Below, piece after piece: positions 58,393-64,000 of a stretch of 64,000 bases of DNA. The translations under genes and the position numbers were made by a program. The number at the start of each line of letters is the position of its first letter. The stretch's first letter is position 1. The DNA comes from Trichostrongylus colubriformis (taxonomy: Eukaryota > Nematoda > Chromadorea > Rhabditida > Trichostrongylidae): positions 31,128,716 through 31,192,715 of the forward strand of contig OZ022258.1 in assembly GCA_963978905.1 (NCBI GenBank), read 5' to 3'. The notes under the pieces are model-generated. The model ran no database searches. It was given only the letters and a program-made list of their open reading frames with translations, and was not told the origin of the DNA.

Positions 58393-59790
58393 AAGAAAAA
58401 GGGAATGTAGCTAGCGCAGTAGCTCATGGTAACTGCAGAAGGCTACAATATAATGTGTCCATGACACAGTGAAAAATAACACAAACGGAAGAAAGAAAAA
58501 AAGCATTGGAAGGTGAAACCATCCAAAGGGAGAGAGATGGCTGAAGCATCAAGAAAGTGGCCGAGATAGGACCTCAGCGAATGGACTGGTATAGCTGGCG
58601 GTTTGTATTATATTTAGCTAACGTTTTGTATGCAGGTCTAGCGTGACTGGCGAAAAATTATGCAGAAGCCCGTCAGAAGTACTTCGGAAATTTATTTTGT
58701 TAAGGCTTCCTTTGGCTCTTGACGGCAGCAGCGGAAAGAATTCCTATATTTGAGCGCGAGCTATTCGTTAGGAATTTCAAGCCAAAAAGATAATTACGGG
58801 AGCAACAGTCTGGCTCAGAAATGCCGGGAAAGACCGAGATAGCAAAAACAGCTTAGGTGCGAAGCTATTTGAAGCTCATTCGAGCCTTTTGACACACAGG
58901 TGATGCAATGAACGCTGAGTGACATACTTTTGAATAGATCTCACGTAACTTATATAGCAACAAGATGAACCTGCGTACTAAAGAAAGTGAGTGCTTGGAA
59001 CAACAAGTTGTCAATTCATTTCCCTGCTGGCAGAGAACTTCTTCACAACAACTGATGAAATCAAATCTACTGATTTGGTAGCTCAAATCCACCATCGATC
59101 ACTGGCATGAGGTGTGCGCCACCGAGTTATTAGAGACCGCCTATTCCTGAATCCAATATGTAATACTTTTATTTTCTCAGAGCAGAGGGTAAGGCACCAA
59201 TCGACTGATCACTCATAGAGACCCATACAGCCGAACGAAAGGCCCAGTGGGTCAAGTCTTCTCGGCATCATTCGATACCACTCCCTGAATTTCAGCAAAG
59301 GATGTCCGCTTATATAAGTTACTGATGCGTTTCAGTGATATGTCCAAATACCGATCCCGCTTTTCGGCTTCCTCATAGTAGTTTTCATGTGCTCGAGAGT
59401 TCTATCACTAGAAAGAAAGCAAAAGGTGTCGACGATTCGGATAAGACGGTAGACAGACTGCCGGTTACTAAAATAACCTGGGGTAACACTAGTAGAGGAT
59501 CCACAATTGTTGCACTACTACAACGCAATATGGCATTCTTATATATTTATTACATGAGGCAACTCATACAAGAGCCATAACATTGCCCATATCATCAAGA
59601 AACATAGAAATCGTAAATGATTTGGCCATAACGGCAACATTACTGCACAATAACAAAACAAAGGCTAACAGGAAAGGAAAAAGAAACAACAAAAAGTTTG
59701 GAGAGCTGAAACCAGTAGAAGTCAGTAGTACATGAGAACATCCTTACATAAGGAAGATGCGGAAATAAGAATGCAGAAGTTTGAGTGAGG
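58393..59790. other. No gene recognised
   Basis: No exon or repeat could be supported. The minus-strand frame at 58865-59095 is cysteine-containing but lacks clear splice partners. Confidence 0.35.
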
Positions 59791-59795
59791 GGTCG

Positions 59796-62260
59796 TCATT
59801 GGTCGAGGTACCTATCTACAAGACCCTTGAAGGAGTGAAGATTGGTTGGAATCACCTCCTTCCTGTTTAAGGCTGAGTACAGCGAGTTAGCGCGTAGGGA
59901 TAAAAAGTGAAAGCGACTGTTGAGTTTGGCTGCGGACTTGAGAGCTTCATTTTTCCGAGTCTAGAAATAGATTACCTTACAGTGCAAAACGCTTTAACGT
60001 TGAACCCAGTGTAACCGTGACGGATTCTGTATATTACCAATGAGTCAAACTTTCCTTTTCCGTTAAAGCGATCAAAGACCAAGGTTACGGTTTCTCTGTG
60101 GAGGGAATGTTCTCATAGCACAATCCCACTGCTCTAATCATGAGTTTTCTGATGAACCTGTTCTGGACCTTTTCTGGTAGATTAATGAACTTCTACTTGT
60201 ACGGATTGAAAATTGCTGTCCCATATTCAAGAAGGGGCCGTATCAACGTTTTGGAAGCAAGCAAAAAAGCAGAACTGGCGCATGTAGTCAACGATTTGAA
60301 TAGCTAGCATACGGCACTGAGGCCTCGGTTGGCGATAGACTCACAGTGTTTGTCAAAGCAGATATCACTAGTGACGAGAAAGCCGAAGTCTTCAAAATGT
60401 GTAGTGAGAGCAATTGGAAATCCATCAATGTTGCAGCAGTAGGCACGGCTAGAGGATGGAATGTGCAGCACTTTAGTTTTTTTTTTCTCTGAACAGCGGG
60501 AAACCCCATTCGATGGCCCAGTTGGATGCAAGATCAAGTGCTTTTCGAACTGATCCACAATCACGGTTACAAGAGATGCGCTGATAACTTTGATGTCGTC
60601 TGCGTTGGCGCAGCATCTGACACCTGCTGAGATGACGGTACTTGGCAAGTCACAAGTATATATATTAGCAATAAAGGGGATAGAACCCCATCCTGTGGAG
60701 CACCACTGGTCACATTCCGAGAAGTGGAGAGGACCGGGCCAATACGCACGACAAGTTGCCTATTGCTCAGAAAAGCCCGTACCCTGCAATAATTCTAGGA
60801 TGAATACCAGCCATGCAGAGCTTGGAAACATGCTTGCTGTGTTGCATTTTATCAAACGCTTTGGAAACGTTGAGGTATACGACATCGGTTGAATAACCGT
60901 TATCGAGGTCGATTGTCCAATCATTTAGGGTTTCTAGCATCGCTGTGACGGTGGACTTCCCTTTCTGGAACCCGTGCTGACTGGGCGGTATGATTGCATG
61001 TTTCTCAAGATGGGACTCGATCCTTTTCTTCAAGATTTTTACGAAAATCCTAGCACAAATAGATGTAATGCTGATTGGCTGGTAGTTATTAGGGCACGCG
61101 GTCAGTTGCTCCTCAAGATAGATGTGACAGTGATAGTATTCAGTTGAATGGAACTTCAGTTGACATAAAACACAGCTGTAAAAGTCAGCTGACATAAAAC
61201 TACGATTGAAGAGATGCTCGAGTGTACGTGAAATAATGTGTGCTATTTTTTTTGAGAAAAAAGAATGGAACATGATCAGGGGTATCAAAGATTGATGACG
61301 GCCAAGCTTTGCGAAGCTCATAAATATCTTCCAAGAAGAACCAGACAAAATCAGTCATAACGGGATATGAAGGGGAACTGTACGTGGGAGAACCATGAAC
61401 AGTAGGACTGAAAGCCTTCACAAACGTGTCAGCTAGCAACTCGGCTTTCTGCTCATCAGCTATTGCTATGACACCATCCTTGGATTTTAATACACAGTTT
61501 TTGGATTTATCACGGTGTCTTGAGTTAAGGAAACGGTAAAAAGTACGAACTCCGCGGTGTGGATAGCATTTCCTTCAATGAAGCGATTATATCTGCTCGA
61601 ATTCTTTCCAGAAAATGCAGCGACCTTGTGATAGCATTCCCAGTCGCTGATCGAGCCAGTAGAAATCGCGCGTTGCCAAGTAGAGGAACTTTTCTTATGA
61701 AAGGAACGGAGGTGAGGAGGGCGTACTTTGTAAGGGCAACCTGGACAATGGTACAAACATATCAACGGCATGTTGCCAAATGAAGATAAAATGTTCGCAC
61801 TTTTAGTTGATAGAGGGATCATTGTTAAATGAACCGATCCAGTCAATGTTAGATAAGTACTCGCGTATAGTATCGTAAGTAGCGTCTTTGTACATCCTTC
61901 TGGGTATGTCGTTCGCTGAGGGCGAGGGTAAGGCTAAAGGAAACGGCAGAGTAATTGCTGCTACAAATAGGAGGACCTACACTCAAATTTCGGACTGGAC
62001 CCTTTTCATTAGTTGAAACAAGGTTGAGTATCTCGGTCTCAGTGGTGCACCTACTGACATGCTGTGAAAAACCGTGAGAAACGCAGAAATGCAAAACTGA
62101 TTCGGATGTGGAAGCGGTAGCTATGTACAGACGCAGGAGTTGATGACCATGTTATATCAGGCACATATGGCCACAAATTGCCACACATGATTGACGGAAA
62201 ATCGTGTAGGATCAACCCAGAAGTCAAAGGCACGGTAGGGATATTTTGTTGTGGAAGGTG
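59796..62260 (-). pseudogene. CR1/jockey-like LINE remnant (endonuclease end, reverse transcriptase, C-terminus)
   Basis: On the minus strand: the end of an endonuclease domain (HDFPSIMCGNLWPYVPDITW; then ETEILNLVSTNEKGPVRNLS and SSNYSAVSFSLTL, about 62230-61950), then reverse transcriptase from 61348. NNYQPISITSICARIFVKIL and QHGFQKGKSTVTAMLETLN are motifs 1-2. VVYLNVSKAFDKMQHSK is palm motif A with the catalytic Asp changed to Asn. GAPQDGVLSPLLL is motif B. ANADDIKVIS is motif C with Tyr changed to Asn. The C-terminus ends KGLVDRYLDQ with TGA at 59796-59798. Frames are broken near 61950, 60760 and 60300. It is complete at its 3' end and truncated at 5', the usual LINE pattern. Confidence 0.9.
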
Positions 62261-62299
62261 CAGTGAGTGTAGTAGAGGAGCTTGGGACGAAAGGAAAAG

Positions 62300-63490
62300 A
62301 GTGTTCAAAAATCAAGAATGAGTTCCTTCTATCAATGGTCCTTATTGAGTGGGGATAGCTTTCACTCCTCCTAGGAGTGGACCAAGGGCCAAGCTGAGCC
62401 CTGGCCTATCCCCAGTCCATCACAGATTCTCAACCAGCTTCACCATGGCAGATCCATAACACAGAAGATGCATTTTCCATGAAAAATCGCGAAACTTATC
62501 AGCTCATTTACGGAAAACACATCAACCCACATCTGACTTTCCTAACACAGCAATCGGAGCTCTTAATAACAAGGAGGAAATGAGGAGGGATGTGAAGCTG
62601 ACAGCAGTGTGAAGGATTGATAAATGCATAACGATGAATTGCACGAGAAAGTAGATGCTCGTCGTTGTCCTCTGCACTATGCCATGCTGTATCTTTTGCC
62701 TTCGTCTCCAATCGAGGTTCGCGGAATTGGTGTCCTGATCTACGCTCCCATTGGCCTGAGCAGCTGTGTGTGTCACGGCACTGTTGAGGTGGATTCGTGA
62801 TTCTGACCTTTTCCTCTGTTGGGCACACATGTGCCACTAATACAATACTGTTTGTAATACTTTCAATCAGTTTCGAGGAGAGCAAAATAGCTGTTGCTTT
62901 ATATCATCCAATATTTGGTACATCACTAGTAACTCACAGAAAATGTAACTGATGGGGCTAAGCATCGTATCGTTCCTATTGTGATATTGATGTCACCGCC
63001 GTAGCGAGCGAGAAAATCGAAAGATTTTCTGAAATGCATAATACTTCGCTTATAGATTTCGAGGTTCCTTTCTTTCTGTTGTAATGCTTCTTCATCACGC
63101 TACTGGTCCTTCGATTCCACTGACAAATTTCAGAAACATTTTCCGAAGATAATAGCCCATGCTGATTTCCATGTACTCATAAGAAGATCAGCCAACGAAA
63201 CTGTGAAGGACATTAGAAACTGCAAGGAGAGGAATCCGCCAGGCAACACAGACCTCTCTTGTTGCCATAGAGCTCTCCAGGAAAACAAAGCTCATACCGA
63301 ACGGAGAATCTGAGCTGCACAACGGGAAAGGGGTACCTTATAAGAAGAATACTAGAAATAGGTCATCCTGGCTCTGAAGTAACGACCCAGGAAAACAGAA
63401 CAAAGGTCTGAGATAATCCTGAGATGCGCGAAGGAAACGCTGGAGAAACCCAGAGTCATTCCCAATGTTTCCTTTGCGCAGGGGGTAGAG
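62300..63490. other. No gene recognised
   Basis: Sequence between two LINE remnants. The minus frames at 62508-62885 may belong to the 5' part of the CR1-like element, but no motif supports this. Confidence 0.3.
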
Positions 63491-63499
63491 GGCATCTAT

Positions 63500-64000
63500 G
63501 CTACCCCGATGTCTTGGGTGGCTTCAGAGGAGACAAAGCGGCGTGGTTCTCGAACGAGGAGGGTCCAAAAGAAAAAAGCAGAAGAAGGAAGCATATAAAC
63601 GCCGGCAGAAAACAAAGAGCCCGGAACAACTCGACACCTAATAACGTTGCATGAGGCTTACCTAGGCGGCTGTGGCCAAAGAAAAGAACACGTAATTGGA
63701 ATGCCCTGTACGAAAGGTTGGACAGAAAGAAGGCAGGGATGTTCGTCTTGGTGCTGATTCAAGCCAGACATCGAGCCACGTAAGACATCGCGGTGGTAAA
63801 GAGAAGCGAGGGTATCATATTTAGCATACCAGACGAGGTCAGAAGGAGATAGCATGAGTACTTCGATGGGCTTCTGAACGGGGAGTTCCCTAGTAAGGAT
63901 AGCCCACAGAAAGAGACTACGGCTAACCCCTTCCTTCCTTAGACATCAGGAGAAGTTTGCCAAGTGCTGGGAAAAATGAAGGATGGTAAGGCCGCTGGTC
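63500..64000 (+). pseudogene. RTE-class LINE remnant running off the right edge
   Basis: Plus-strand frames give GDKAAWFSNEE, NALYERLDRK, ARHRAT, EYFDGLLNGEFPSKDSP and EVCQVLGKMKDGKAAG in the order found in the endonuclease-RT linker of RTE elements. Stops and frame changes interrupt them. The reverse-transcriptase core would lie beyond 64000. Confidence 0.8.

Overview
The window looks like nematode nuclear DNA, most likely from a strongylid such as a hookworm. This is an inference from four things: introns that end in TTTCAG/TTGCAG-type acceptors, small exons in kilobase-scale introns, RTE- and CR1-class LINE remnants, and a mariner that, from memory, resembles the 'bandit' mariner of Ancylostoma caninum. 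No bacterial operons, rRNA or CRISPR arrays were seen. Most long open frames are chance frames or lie inside transposons. The real genes appear only as short exons that join in consistent phase.

Three multi-exon host genes were reconstructed, all on the minus strand. (1) A galactose mutarotase (aldose 1-epimerase) runs from a start near 8908 down to 2607. It has six exons covering the first ~244 residues; the C-terminal exon(s) lie off the left edge. (2) A rhodopsin-class seven-transmembrane receptor runs from 33193 down to 22686, with probable cytoplasmic-tail exons down to 20841. (3) A secreted or membrane protein runs from a signal-peptide exon at 51853 down to a stop at 38620. It has MAM-like segments and a transmembrane segment near its C-terminus; its middle is incompletely resolved.

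Mobile DNA fills introns and intergenic space. At the left end three elements are nested: a palindromic MITE holds a 507-bp Tc1-like MITE, which holds a mariner with a dead catalytic triad. A second, internally deleted mariner is at 9.7-10.6 kb. Two foldback elements (13.5-14.2 kb and 54.5-55.5 kb) are each built from two inverted copies of the 3' part of a mariner-type transposase. Several palindromic MITE families recur: a ~320-430 bp foldback at 12.0, 16.1 and 57.2 kb; GGGTGTG-ended elements with 8-14 bp flanking direct repeats at 0.2, 23.7, 30.6, 40.0, 43.9 and 45.0 kb; and a G-rich family whose ends carry poly-G tracts at 35.9, 46.4, 52.3, 56.8 and 58.2 kb. tRNA-derived SINE-like sequences are at 8.4, 15.6, 20.1 and 31.4 kb. 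LINE remnants are an RTE at 28.9-30.5 kb, a CR1-like element at 59.8-62.3 kb and a second RTE running off the right edge from 63.5 kb.

The stretches 9.0-20.8 kb and 52.7-64 kb hold mainly repeats and sequence in which no host gene could be supported. No completely new system was established. The most unusual items are the receptor with a rewritten E/DRY motif, the MAM-like gene with two possible 3' ends, the recurring 'double 3'-half' foldback architecture, and the link between poly-G tracts and one MITE family.
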